64,000 bases of DNA, from NCBI GenBank assembly GCA_024234265.1, contig JACKOM010000004.1, positions 201,204 to 265,203 of the forward strand. Direction: 5' to 3'. This DNA comes from Oceanospirillaceae bacterium (lineage in GTDB: Bacteria > Pseudomonadota > Gammaproteobacteria > Pseudomonadales > Oceanobacteraceae). Below, in pieces: positions 43,787-52,633 of the stretch; positions within the stretch are counted from its first letter, which is position 1; each line of letters begins with the position of its first letter. The translations under genes were made by a program, and so were the position numbers. The notes below the pieces were generated by a model that did no database searches, was not told where the DNA came from, and saw only the letters and a program-made list of their open reading frames with translations.

Positions 43787-43804
43787 TAAAGTCTGGGAAG
43801 TCCA

Positions 43805-44670
43805 AACAGATGTGGAAGAAAGGGGTCGCCTATATTGCACGGGGCCTTATAGTCGATGAAGCACCACATGGAACGGAAGTTAGCCGCGCAGACACGTATT
43901 TATTGTGCTGTGCCAGTAGCGGCATTAACAGGCGCCGATATGTACTCAGGCATATGCTCACTATTTAGCAGTTTTGAACACCAGTAAATCCTGCAGAATC
44001 ATCAGTCTATTTCCAGGCTAAACCCAGTAGCATATTGTTAATATAATACAGCTGCGAAAATATTTTTTAGGCACTGGAAAAATAAATGATTAAAAAGTGC
44101 AATTAACTTGTGAACCAACATGCACATGAATAAATTATAAAATTCATTGACTTTATAATTCATCAAAGTTAGCAACCACAATCCTAAGAAAGCTTTAACT
44201 CCATTAATCGTTGAATTGGAGTAAAACTAGAGTCTTTCTTACCATACAAGAAATTAAACAAGCTGCATTTATATTCTTGAAGAGTAAATATCTTACCCGT
44301 AAAATTTCACACTCGGCTTATTAATATTAGACGCAGGAAAATTAATGCCAAATTACTAGATTTGACTAGGCATCAACCTGCCCCAGTTTTAATCGACTAT
44401 GGATCTACGCATTACAGCCAAACACGGAATACCAAGCATCAACGACAAAACATATCAGAAGAAAATGCATTATCTTTATATCCTCTATAAAGATTTATGA
44501 CCTATTAACCCTGACTTTTATAATTAGAAATATATTTGAGCACGGCGCAACTTAGAGAATTAAAAAACATGTAACCAATACATTAATACAATTAAAATAT
44601 TTTTAAATCAGTATAAACTGCTTCTGGTCTTTGATGACCATAACACCAAACAATCCACGTGGAATGCTTA
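43805..44670. other. 866-bp region without a recognised gene, mostly AT-rich
   Basis: The first 160 bp are GC-richer and contain one open frame (43810-43968, listed separately). From about 43990 the DNA is very AT-rich with stops in all frames. It includes an AATTATAAA/TTTATAATT inverted repeat near 44132-44160. It should hold the promoter of the plus-strand polysaccharide operon, but no convincing -35/-10 pair or ops/JUMPstart element was found. Confidence 0.5.
43810..43968 (+). pseudogene. Possible gene remnant beside the IS element
   Basis: A 52-codon frame directly abutting the IS right end reads MWKKGVAYIARGLIVDEAPH, then GTEVSRADTYLLCCASSGIN and an arginine-rich end. The amino-acid make-up looks coding, and its GC content is higher than that of the DNA that follows. 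No family is recognised and no ribosome site precedes it. It may be the stump of a gene cut when the island or IS arrived. Confidence 0.25.
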
Positions 44671-45909
44671 ATGGTCAATAAATCAACTCGTAAGACCATT
44701 TTATTTGTTTCGGCTCGCCTACCTTATCCAGCACTGGAAGGCCATCAGATCAGAGCCTATGGCATACTCAAACAATTGAGTAAATATCATGATGTGCATT
44801 TGTTATCTATTTTGCGACCTGGAGAAACCATTAATTACACAGACGAACTCGCGCAATGTTGTCAGTCAATTCGTGGTGTGCCGTTAAAATTTGATCTGCG
44901 TGAGAACCTATCCGCAGGACTACGCTCATTATTTTCAGGACTACCACTAGTTGCTACCCGCTATGTAACCCAAGGACTGACGCAGGCATTTCAAGCCGCA
45001 CTGCAAGAAATAAAACCGGATATCGTGCACTTAGATTTGCTACCTCTCGCCGCACTTGCAGAATGGGCCCCCGCACAAACAAGCATCATTTTAAATGAGC
45101 ATAATGTGGAATCTGACCTGCTTGAGCAAAAATGCCAAACCCTCACTGGAAAAGTGCATCAATGGATATACCGCCGCGAGCTTAAACTGGTGACTTTATT
45201 TGAAAAACAAGCTTGCCAGCGTGCGGATATCACGCTGGCCTGCTCAGATGCAGATAAAAGAGCCTTAATCAGCATGGGCGCACGGGAAGTGCACACCATT
45301 CCTAATGGTGTAAATACTGATGTCCTGCGACCACAGAATCAAGACTTTAACCCTAATCACCTAGTGTTTCTGGGCGGCATGGGTTGGTATCCAAATCGAC
45401 TAGGGGTCGAATGGTTCACTGCCAAGGTGTTACCAAAAATTGTTGCTTTCAATCCGGCAACGCACCTGCATTTGATTGGAAACCCTGAGCCAGCTGCAAG
45501 TATTCCTGCACAAATGCGCCCCTATATTACCGTACATGGTTTTGTCGATGATTTCCGCCCTCTTGTGGGCAGCTCCGGTATTATGATCGTGCCACTTCAC
45601 GTTGGCAGTGGCACACGCCTTAAAGTAGTTGAATCGGCAGCGCTCGGTTGCTGCATGGTCGCTACCCATAAAGGAGCCGAAGGTGTGGCACTAATACACA
45701 ATGAAAGCGTGATTTTTGCTGATAACCCAGACGAGTTTGCCCAGGCCGTGTTGGCCCTGCAGCAAGATAAAAATGCAATTACCCGCATTGGTAAAAATGC
45801 CCGCATTATCGCCCAGGAAATTTACGACTGGTCCTCGATAGGACACAAATTACACAGCATATACAGCAATACACCAAATATCCCTCTGGCCAATACCAGC
45901 CATGCTTAG
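44671..45909 (+). CDS. Glycosyltransferase family 4 (GT-B)
   Basis: This 412-residue GT4-type enzyme has an N-terminal acceptor domain (ILFVSARLPYPALEGHQIRAYGI). The C-terminal donor domain has LVFLGGMGWYPNRLGVEWF, the glycine-rich PLHVGSGTRLKVVESAALGCCMVAT and KGAEG. The arrangement is like Group 1 transferases of the PEP-CTERM/XrtA and stp1 type. ATG 44671 has GGA 7 bp upstream; an in-frame GTG at 44659 is possible. First gene of the plus-strand trio with an acetyltransferase and Wzx. Confidence 0.88.
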   Translation: MVNKSTRKTILFVSARLPYPALEGHQIRAYGILKQLSKYHDVHLLSILRPGETINYTDELAQCCQSIRGVPLKFDLRENLSAGLRSLFSGLPLVATRYVTQGLTQAFQAALQEIKPDIVHLDLLPLAALAEWAPAQTSIILNEHNVESDLLEQKCQTLTGKVHQWIYRRELKLVTLFEKQACQRADITLACSDADKRALISMGAREVHTIPNGVNTDVLRPQNQDFNPNHLVFLGGMGWYPNRLGVEWFTAKVLPKIVAFNPATHLHLIGNPEPAASIPAQMRPYITVHGFVDDFRPLVGSSGIMIVPLHVGSGTRLKVVESAALGCCMVATHKGAEGVALIHNESVIFADNPDEFAQAVLALQQDKNAITRIGKNARIIAQEIYDWSSIGHKLHSIYSNTPNIPLANTSHA

Positions 45910-45934
45910 TGCCAAAAAATAATGGAATATTAAA

Positions 45935-46498
45935 ATGAGTTTTTTGAAAGAACTTAAATACCAGTGCAATGCAATGTACGAAGATGGGAAAGCCTTTTGG
46001 AAAAGACGCGGGGAAGGGAGCCTTTTACAGCCTCTACTATATATTCTGACCTGCAGGGGGTGGCACGTTATGATTCTATATCGTATAGGTAAAATCCTCT
46101 ACGCACTTCCAATACCAGTGGTTTCACATCTTCTAAAGATCATATTCCGCCTGATACATTTTGTATTTGGAACCTTGTATGGAATTGAAATAAATCCTAT
46201 TAGTGAAATTGGCCCTGGTTTTTATATAGGCCATTATGGCTGTATTTTTGTACGGGGCAATATAGGCAAAAACTGCTCAATCAGCCAAGGAGTTTCATTG
46301 GGTTCTAAAGGCGCTGGCAAATCGAATGGCTGGCCGACACTAGGAGATAATATATACATTGGCGCTGGTGCAAAAGTGCTCGGAGCTATTCACATAGGCG
46401 ATAATGTAGTAGTAGGTGCAAACGCTGTTGTGACTAAATCAGTGCCAGCCAATAGTCTTGCTGTTGGTGTTCCCGCTATTTTCAAGACACGCCAATAA
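45935..46498 (+). CDS. Serine acetyltransferase-like hexapeptide O-acetyltransferase
   Basis: The 187-residue protein has a helical N-terminus and a left-handed beta-helix (about 95-180) of hexapeptide repeats: GPGFYIGHYGCIFVRGNIGKNCSISQGVSLG, then GDNIYIGAGAKVLG and VVVGANAVVTKSV. The catalytic histidine of CysE-like enzymes fits H108 in IGHYG. In a polysaccharide locus it most likely acetylates a sugar rather than serine. It is 25 bp from the glycosyltransferase gene and 1 bp from wzx. Confidence 0.85.
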   Translation: MSFLKELKYQCNAMYEDGKAFWKRRGEGSLLQPLLYILTCRGWHVMILYRIGKILYALPIPVVSHLLKIIFRLIHFVFGTLYGIEINPISEIGPGFYIGHYGCIFVRGNIGKNCSISQGVSLGSKGAGKSNGWPTLGDNIYIGAGAKVLGAIHIGDNVVVGANAVVTKSVPANSLAVGVPAIFKTRQ

Positions 46499-46499
46499 G

Positions 46500-47942
46500 A
46501 TGTTATCCAACTTACTCAAACAAGGGATGCATTATGCCTCCGGCACGCTATTGCTGTCGGTGGCCAGTTTAATATCCTTCCCGATACTGACGCGTTTCCT
46601 GCCGGTTGACCAATATGGCATGTTATCCCTGCTGACGACCCTGGCAGGCATTATTGTCGCGGTTTATAAATTTGGCCTGCAGCAAAGTATCATCCGCTAT
46701 TTTAAAAAATCGGATGATGTCTTTAATACCTCTGTATTGTACGCCATGTCGATTTCACTGCTGGCCGTGTCCGTCATGCTAGTGCTCTTTTATCTGTGTT
46801 TTAACACGGATATCAGCTACCAGTATTTTTATAGCCTGTTGTTAATTTCTGTTTTTCAAGCATGCCGTTCTGTTGTTATCAGCAACTATGCTGCCTCTGA
46901 AAAAAGTATTTATGTAAATGGCATTAATGTGATTTACAAATACCTATCACTTTTTGCAATGCTGCTGTTTATTTTTTATTACGAGCGCAGCGCAATATCC
47001 GTACTGTTTTCCATGCTGGCAATTGATGGTCTGATTGCCGCAGCAATTATGTTCAACTGGTTTAAAACGTTTAAGCTCACCAAGCCTGATACCGAGACGA
47101 TTAAAACCCTATTTATTTATGGTTCCCCATTGATGCTTGCCGAGCTGGTACAGATGGCACATGCCTTTGCGGATCGTTTTATGATTGAGCACTACCTGGG
47201 GCTTGAGCAGGTTGCCATGTATGTCGCGCCCTATTCAATGTCCAAAATCATCTCTGACATTGTGTTTGGTGGCCTGGCGACGGCCCTTGTTCCCATTTAC
47301 ATGGGCATGTGGAACCGTCAGGAACATAACAATGTGAGCCTGCTGCTCAAAAAAGCCAGTGATTATTATGTGTTGTTATTTCCGGTAACGATTGGTGGTT
47401 TATATTTAATTGCAGAATCTTTGATTGGCCTGGCCGCTTCTGAAAAATACACACAAACGGCGTTTATTATGCCAATCGCCTTTATTGGGGTAGGACTGTT
47501 TTCATCCACATTTATTTATTCAGCCGGTTTGAGAATACGTAAAAATCAAACCGCCATATTGCGTTATGCAACCGAAAGCCTGCTGTTAAACGTCACGCTG
47601 AATTATATTTTCATGCCCATGTTTGGCATTGTGGCCAGCGCCTGGGCCACAGTAGCCAGTTATGCCTGGATGTCGTTGCGTTTTTACCGAGCCTCGCAGG
47701 CAACTGTTAATGTACCCATCAACCTCAACAACTTAGTGACAGGTTCACTGATTGCCGGTGTATTAATTATTTTGAGTGATGTTCTTCCAAGCCATCAGCA
47801 TTATGCGGTCGAATTGTCGATCCGCTTAGTATTGGGTGGGAGCATTGCGGTGAGCATGTTGCTGGTATTAAACAAGGGATTACGCACAGACCTCAGCCAA
47901 GCGGTTTCTTTTATTAAGCAGAAGTTCTGCAAATCCAATTAA
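46500..47942 (+). CDS. wzx: Wzx-type polysaccharide flippase (MATE/MOP superfamily)
   Basis: The 480-residue polytopic protein has 12-14 hydrophobic helices. It begins MLSNLLKQGMHYASGTLLLS and FPILTRFLPVDQYGMLSLLTT, a standard opening of Polysacc_synt flippases. It should move lipid-linked repeat units across the inner membrane for Wzy polymerisation. ATG 46500 is one base past the acetyltransferase stop. A hairpin lies just after its stop. Confidence 0.88.
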   Translation: MLSNLLKQGMHYASGTLLLSVASLISFPILTRFLPVDQYGMLSLLTTLAGIIVAVYKFGLQQSIIRYFKKSDDVFNTSVLYAMSISLLAVSVMLVLFYLCFNTDISYQYFYSLLLISVFQACRSVVISNYAASEKSIYVNGINVIYKYLSLFAMLLFIFYYERSAISVLFSMLAIDGLIAAAIMFNWFKTFKLTKPDTETIKTLFIYGSPLMLAELVQMAHAFADRFMIEHYLGLEQVAMYVAPYSMSKIISDIVFGGLATALVPIYMGMWNRQEHNNVSLLLKKASDYYVLLFPVTIGGLYLIAESLIGLAASEKYTQTAFIMPIAFIGVGLFSSTFIYSAGLRIRKNQTAILRYATESLLLNVTLNYIFMPMFGIVASAWATVASYAWMSLRFYRASQATVNVPINLNNLVTGSLIAGVLIILSDVLPSHQHYAVELSIRLVLGGSIAVSMLLVLNKGLRTDLSQAVSFIKQKFCKSN

Positions 47943-47944
47943 AA

Positions 47945-47974
47945 CGGGCCCCTTGGGGCCCGCTTTAATTGCCT
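47945..47974. terminator. Bidirectional terminator between wzx and the beta-propeller lipoprotein gene
   Basis: CGGGCCCC-TT-GGGGCCCG stem at 47945-47962, followed by CTTTAATT on the plus side and AAAA-like sequence on the other. Confidence 0.75.
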
Positions 47975-47984
47975 GCTGCTATTT

Positions 47985-50021
47985 TCAGGGCTGCAAGGCC
48001 TGATCCCAATCGCTGGGCAATTCGAATACAAAGATCTCACGATTGGGTAAATTGCCCCCCCAGTTATCAGATACATAAATCCGGTTGCCCTGCAGATTAA
48101 TTGCAGCAGGCGCTTCATCCCGGTAATTACCTGTGTAACGGTTATAGTTAGGGCTGATACGCCATACCACAGGATTGGCAGACTCAGGTTTAAGCTGCAT
48201 CAACAATAATTGGTTGGCAGCCCAATCGGTCGCACTGGCAGCATTACCCGCATTTGCGTAAGTGTTGACGAATATCCAACCTTTTTTCGAGGCAGGCATT
48301 TTTCCGTAGTGAAAACCGTTGGACCAACCAAAATCACTGTGTGAGGCAACTTCTATACGGTTGTCATAACCCGCATTAACACCATTCACATAGATAGCAT
48401 CGAGTTTATCGGTGCGGTTATTCTGGCTGATAAATAATTCCCGGCCCGCATCATCAAACGCCCAGCCTGAGTGGGTTTCCCCCACGGATACTTTAACCGG
48501 TGCAGTTTTGCTGTGATCAAAATCCAGGGGCCACATATGCGCACCATCAAACCAGGTGCCAATATCTTCAGACCTTGAACCATAGTTTGCATCACCCCAG
48601 GCGCGGCCATAATGCAGAATAATGCCTGTACCCAGGGGGGATATTTCCACCATATTCGGACGGGGGAAGCTGCCTTGGGTTGCATAATGGGCCAGAGGTG
48701 TACCGGCCAGATCAGAGGGTAATAATACGTGGGTTTTATCCTGAGAGATCTGGTAATGCACAAACGCATCCACGACATAGGTTGTGCCGTTGTAATGGGC
48801 AGCCATAAATGCCCAGTGGTCACTGTCATTGGAACTGTCACCTTCCACGTCATTATAGATTTTTGTGGCCGCAGCGGGCACTAAACCGGTGAAGTCCTTA
48901 ATCAGAGTGGGTTGCAGTGTTGCCGCGGCCACATCATCTATCATGTACAGCGCAAGGTTATAACGGTAATAAATACGGTTAGGGTGGGCACCGGATGTAT
49001 CCCAGCGAATTTCATTAACCTCACCTATTTCTTTATTACCTGTGTGTAAAATTTTACGCACAACCTGCGTAGTGGTGCGATCAATTAACCAGACGGATGT
49101 TGAGTTTGCACCAAAGGATAATATGTACTGGCCGCTGCTGTTTTCCGGTGTATAACGTGAATACACAATTAAAGCATCTGCCGTACCCACCATTTCACTG
49201 GCATCGGTTAAACGGGTAATTTTGGCACCGGTGGTGGGGTCAATCCGACTTTCACCTTTGGCCGGCGGCAGGGCACCAAACTCAGGCTGAATCACATTTT
49301 TACTGGTGACATAGTTGGATGTGATATTGGATTTTACATTAACACTGATTTCACCTGTGACAGGCGCATTGATATTGTCGGTGACACTTACCGCAATCAC
49401 TTCATGCTCAACAGCGTTATTCATATAGGTGGCTTTATTACTGCCAGGCCCCATCTGCACATTCAGTGAATTCGCAACGGAGTAAGTTAAGCTATCACCA
49501 TCGGCATCACGTTCTGCGCCCAGGGTAATAACGGTTTCCACACTTTGCACAACGTCGATTGTTTGATTGCTCAGACTGGGCGCTGCATTGTTCACCACGG
49601 GTTCGGGGGGCACAGTGCTACTTCCGCCATTTTCAATGGGCGCGGGGCTGGGCTCGGTTGAGGAATTCCCCTGGCTGGCCAGAACAGTAATATCAAACAC
49701 GGGTAGGTAACTGCGTTTCAGCCCATCGGAAACCCCTACCCGAATATTACTACTGACGGAGACAGTATCCGGTGTGCCGGACAGGGTGCCGGTGACTTCA
49801 TCGAAGGTTGCCCACGATGGCTTATTGTCAATCACAAATGAAAGCTCATCACCATCGGGGTCATAAGCAATAACATCCAAACGATAGACTTGTCCTAACG
49901 TCACGGAAGTCACAGGTGTGCCTTTAATAACAGGTGCTGTATTAGTTAAAGCATTTTGTTCAGGGCTCCAGCATCCACTTAATAAACTAGCGGCGCAGGA
50001 TAAATATACAATTTTCTTCAT
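47985..50021 (-). CDS. Lipoprotein with Ig-like domains and a C-terminal beta-propeller-like region
   Basis: The 678-residue precursor begins MKKIVYLSCAASLLSGC (C17 lipobox). Residues about 30-112 resemble a putative Ig (He_PIG/cadherin-like) domain with DPDGDELSFVIDNKPSWATFDEVTGTLSGTP. A Ser/Pro linker follows, then a second Ig-like domain (about 145-230, with DADGDSLTYSV). From about 245 repeated beta-blades follow, with tryptophans and aspartates as in TolB/oligogalacturonate-lyase-like propellers (GAKITRLTDASEM, STSVWLIDRTTTQVV). Function is unproven: surface binding or processing of the polymer is an inference from position. ATG 50021 follows AAGGAGAG, and both lie in an inverted repeat. 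Confidence 0.75.
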   Translation of the reverse strand: MKKIVYLSCAASLLSGCWSPEQNALTNTAPVIKGTPVTSVTLGQVYRLDVIAYDPDGDELSFVIDNKPSWATFDEVTGTLSGTPDTVSVSSNIRVGVSDGLKRSYLPVFDITVLASQGNSSTEPSPAPIENGGSSTVPPEPVVNNAAPSLSNQTIDVVQSVETVITLGAERDADGDSLTYSVANSLNVQMGPGSNKATYMNNAVEHEVIAVSVTDNINAPVTGEISVNVKSNITSNYVTSKNVIQPEFGALPPAKGESRIDPTTGAKITRLTDASEMVGTADALIVYSRYTPENSSGQYILSFGANSTSVWLIDRTTTQVVRKILHTGNKEIGEVNEIRWDTSGAHPNRIYYRYNLALYMIDDVAAATLQPTLIKDFTGLVPAAATKIYNDVEGDSSNDSDHWAFMAAHYNGTTYVVDAFVHYQISQDKTHVLLPSDLAGTPLAHYATQGSFPRPNMVEISPLGTGIILHYGRAWGDANYGSRSEDIGTWFDGAHMWPLDFDHSKTAPVKVSVGETHSGWAFDDAGRELFISQNNRTDKLDAIYVNGVNAGYDNRIEVASHSDFGWSNGFHYGKMPASKKGWIFVNTYANAGNAASATDWAANQLLLMQLKPESANPVVWRISPNYNRYTGNYRDEAPAAINLQGNRIYVSDNWGGNLPNREIFVFELPSDWDQALQP

Positions 50022-50063
50022 AAACAACTCTCCTTAAACCTAAAAAGGAGAGTAGTTTATGAA
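50017..50063 (-). promoter_or_regulatory. Inverted repeat covering ribosome site and start codon of the beta-propeller lipoprotein gene
   Basis: TTCATAAACAACTCTCCTT (50017-50035) and AAGGAGAGTAGTTTATGAA (50045-50063) are complementary at 18 of 19 positions with a 9-base loop. In the minus-strand transcript the second arm in the list comes first and would pair with the AAGGAGAG site and AUG of the gene, closing them. Confidence 0.75.
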
Positions 50064-50122
50064 AAAGGAAGAGTTCTCAGGCCGCTGACTGTTTTTGTCT
50101 AACCTGTGACCCAGTGTACATA

Positions 50123-50137
50123 GTTACAAAATGTAAC
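50123..50137. promoter_or_regulatory. Operator-like palindrome
   Basis: GTTACAAAATGTAAC is a perfect dyad (GTTACA-AAA-TGTAAC) about 110 bp upstream of the lipoprotein gene start. A second dyad, GTCATTTG-GCAAT-CAAATGAC, lies at 50199-50219. Regulators are unknown. Confidence 0.4.
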
Positions 50138-50264
50138 ACCCCATACTGGCACTTCCGCACCAAAATCTTTTTACGACTTTTTAAAGCACGCCGTTCAAGT
50201 CATTTGGCAATCAAATGACAAATACTTTACTGTGATCAAGCTTTCCACCCAAAAAAGCATAATC

Positions 50265-51554
50265 TCACTCATAATTTTTATTCGCATCATAATGTTGAGG
50301 AGTATTTTTTATATTCTTCGCCATATAATTTATTTCAATAACACTAATTAGACCGATAAATATCCAAAAATTTGTAATTATAGGATAATGAGAAAATCTA
50401 TCCCCAAACATGTTCCCAACAACCAATGCCATGATGACACCGCACATTCCCAATATCATACCATTGGTCATGTCATCGTTTTCTTCCCATCGCAAATTAC
50501 GTTTCGCAAGATTCCAGAAAATTTTTAGCAAGACAATAAATGTGAAAAAACCCAGCAAACCTCGCTCTAAAAGCATTTTCACGAAGTAATTATGGGTATC
50601 CATTTGAAACGGATTTAAACGTGGATCCTGTGCTGTGTGGTATCCATAGCCAAACAAGGGGCTCTTATAAAAATTGGAGAATGCTAAATTCCAGAATACA
50701 AAACGGGATTCGGCACTTTCGTCACGCTCCTGGCCTTTTTCAGGCTGTATACTGGAAAAACGCTCTTCAATTGAGGGGGGCAAATTAAACAAACCGATTA
50801 TTACAATAAGCAAAATCGGCATAATCAGCTTTTTAGTATTCTTATATTTGAAGAATATGACTGCAAATCCAACAATAAAAGCTAGATATCCGCCACGAGA
50901 ATAGGAATAAAGCAAACCTATCAAAGCACAAATAAGCGCTATAATAAACGCATATCGCCATTTCTTAAAATCCCAGCATGTTATCAGACACCCTATACAT
51001 ACCAGGGCCATCATAACCGAAAATGCGCCCATTTCGTTTGCCCCAAGATCCATAAAGGTGCCTGAAATCCGCAAGTTATCGGAATAATGCCATGAGGAAA
51101 CAGAAATGTATTGGCTCCATACGACTTTAGCAAAATATGGTAGCGGCACCATACTTGCCAGAAAAATTCTTCGCCACTGAATGATATCTACAGCGCTGCG
51201 TTGTACTACATAAACCAGAAAAACAGGGATCAGGCTGTCTTTCATCGCATTCCACAGACCCGCAGTATTAGGGCTTAAAAAACTGTACCCAAAGCCAAGC
51301 GCTACAATATTGGTAAAAATATACCAAACCAGAAACTTGTTGAGCCCAGGCTTTACTTCAGGTTTTCTGCCATTAAACATGACATGCAACACAGACAGAA
51401 AAAACAGAATGTTGATAACGTTAAGACCACCGCCAAAATTTGGCAGATACTGCAGTTGTATATTACGCAGCGGCATTAACATTATGAGGATTATCAACGG
51501 CCAGTTGGTCTTAGCCTCACTACCTGTCACCGCGCCGAAGAATTTTTCTAACAT
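50265..51554 (-). CDS. wzy: Wzy-type polysaccharide polymerase / O-antigen ligase family protein
   Basis: The 429-residue membrane protein has about 10-12 helices and the large periplasmic loop of the Wzy_C/O-antigen ligase family: SYSRGGYLAFIVGFAVIFF before it and the loop ending in FYKSPLFGYGYHTAQDPRLNPFQMDTHNYFVKMLLERGLLGF. The motif G-(Y/H)-G...DTHN.Y...L.E.GL.G is characteristic. Its start overlaps the preceding glycosyltransferase gene by 7 bp. It should polymerise the repeat units exported by Wzx. Confidence 0.88.
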   Translation of the reverse strand: MLEKFFGAVTGSEAKTNWPLIILIMLMPLRNIQLQYLPNFGGGLNVINILFFLSVLHVMFNGRKPEVKPGLNKFLVWYIFTNIVALGFGYSFLSPNTAGLWNAMKDSLIPVFLVYVVQRSAVDIIQWRRIFLASMVPLPYFAKVVWSQYISVSSWHYSDNLRISGTFMDLGANEMGAFSVMMALVCIGCLITCWDFKKWRYAFIIALICALIGLLYSYSRGGYLAFIVGFAVIFFKYKNTKKLIMPILLIVIIGLFNLPPSIEERFSSIQPEKGQERDESAESRFVFWNLAFSNFYKSPLFGYGYHTAQDPRLNPFQMDTHNYFVKMLLERGLLGFFTFIVLLKIFWNLAKRNLRWEENDDMTNGMILGMCGVIMALVVGNMFGDRFSHYPIITNFWIFIGLISVIEINYMAKNIKNTPQHYDANKNYE

Positions 51555-52633
51555 GCTGCGGCCGCCACTTTATAAAAGGAGTGAATATCTGTTATTTGCC
51601 GGGAGACGGAGAAGTTATTCAGTGCAAACTGATGGCCATTTTGCCCCCATTGCCATGCGATATCCGGATGCTGACTGATATAAACCAGTTGCTGTGTTAA
51701 CGATTGCGTATCAGAGCTAAGACTGCCGCAAGCCGCTTTATGGATAATATCGGGGATTTGTCCAACAGGCGTACTGACAATGACCAGTGAAGCTGCCATC
51801 GCTTCCAGCATTGCCATTGGCATACCTTCAGTTTTGGAGGTAATTAATAATACATCTGAACGCTTCAACCACGATGTTACGTCCTGAGTAAAACCAACAA
51901 AGGTCACTGAAGATGATAAATCCAGGGATAACGCATAGTTTTTAACTTCTTCAACAAGGGGGCCATCACCCAGCAGTGTTAAATGCGCAGCCACACCTTG
52001 ATTCAGCAAGCCATGCAATACATCTAAAGCAGTTTTATGATCCTTTTCCGGTGTAAATCTTGCCACCATAACAATTTGTAATGTCTTTTGTGGTATTGCG
52101 TGATCTGAAATTGCAGGAACAAAAACACCATTATCAATCTGGCTGATCCTGCTTGGCGACTTCACATATTGACTGAGTGTATTTCGTTGCAAATCACTTA
52201 CGGTCACTACACCGTCGACAAATCTCAGCAGGAATTTTTCAATCCGCGCGTAGATACGCTCCATGCGACTATTGCCCAATGCGCCATGAATATGATGAAA
52301 AACATCAGGCTTCTTTAAAAATAAACGCGCAATACATACATACATGAGGGACTTGTAATCGTGTGTATGCAACACATCATAGCCAGACAGTAACTTGCGG
52401 ATTTCACGAATGACACTGAAATCTAATTTTTTTGCCGTTATAAATCTGTATACATGCTGCGCAATGCCATCTACTCGCTGCGCAAGTAGCTCCGAACCTG
52501 GGGTCAGACCTTCAATACATACCAGCGCATAGTGATCACCGTTAATCTTTGCCTGCTTCATAAGATTAAGCGCCACATGTTCGGCGCCATACATGCCTAT
52601 CGTCGAGCGTATATGTAAAACACGGATACCCAT
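51548..52633 (-). CDS. Glycosyltransferase family 4 (GT-B)
   Basis: This 361-residue enzyme opens IRVLHIRSTIGMYGAEHVALNL, has DNGVFVPAISDH and IVMVARFTPEKDHKTALDVLHGLL, and carries the donor-site EGMPMAMLEAMAASLVIVST. It overlaps its neighbours on both sides (7 bp with wzy, 1 bp with the next transferase gene), showing tight translational coupling. The sugar and linkage are unknown. Confidence 0.9.
   Translation of the reverse strand: MGIRVLHIRSTIGMYGAEHVALNLMKQAKINGDHYALVCIEGLTPGSELLAQRVDGIAQHVYRFITAKKLDFSVIREIRKLLSGYDVLHTHDYKSLMYVCIARLFLKKPDVFHHIHGALGNSRMERIYARIEKFLLRFVDGVVTVSDLQRNTLSQYVKSPSRISQIDNGVFVPAISDHAIPQKTLQIVMVARFTPEKDHKTALDVLHGLLNQGVAAHLTLLGDGPLVEEVKNYALSLDLSSSVTFVGFTQDVTSWLKRSDVLLITSKTEGMPMAMLEAMAASLVIVSTPVGQIPDIIHKAACGSLSSDTQSLTQQLVYISQHPDIAWQWGQNGHQFALNNFSVSRQITDIHSFYKVAAAAC

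Larger units (their letters stand above)
42575..43804 (+). mobile_element. Complete IS3-family insertion sequence, 1230 bp
   Basis: Terminal inverted repeats are clear. The left end is TGGACTTCCCAGATTTCACT; the right end, read inwards, is TGGACTTCCCAGACTTTACT. They differ at few positions over about 25 bp. Between them lie orfA and orfB in overlapping frames with an A_AAA_AAG slip site. No target duplication is visible: the flanks read GCCC on the left and AACA on the right, so the insertion may be old or the flanks rearranged. The element marks the border between conserved housekeeping genes and the polysaccharide island. Bases 42319-42574 hold no recognisable gene. Confidence 0.93.

Noticed and set aside
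44100..44170. AT-rich inverted repeat before the plus-strand EPS genes as an origin or attachment site
   Set aside because: It is short and imperfect in pure AT context, with no DnaA boxes, integrase gene or tRNA nearby.
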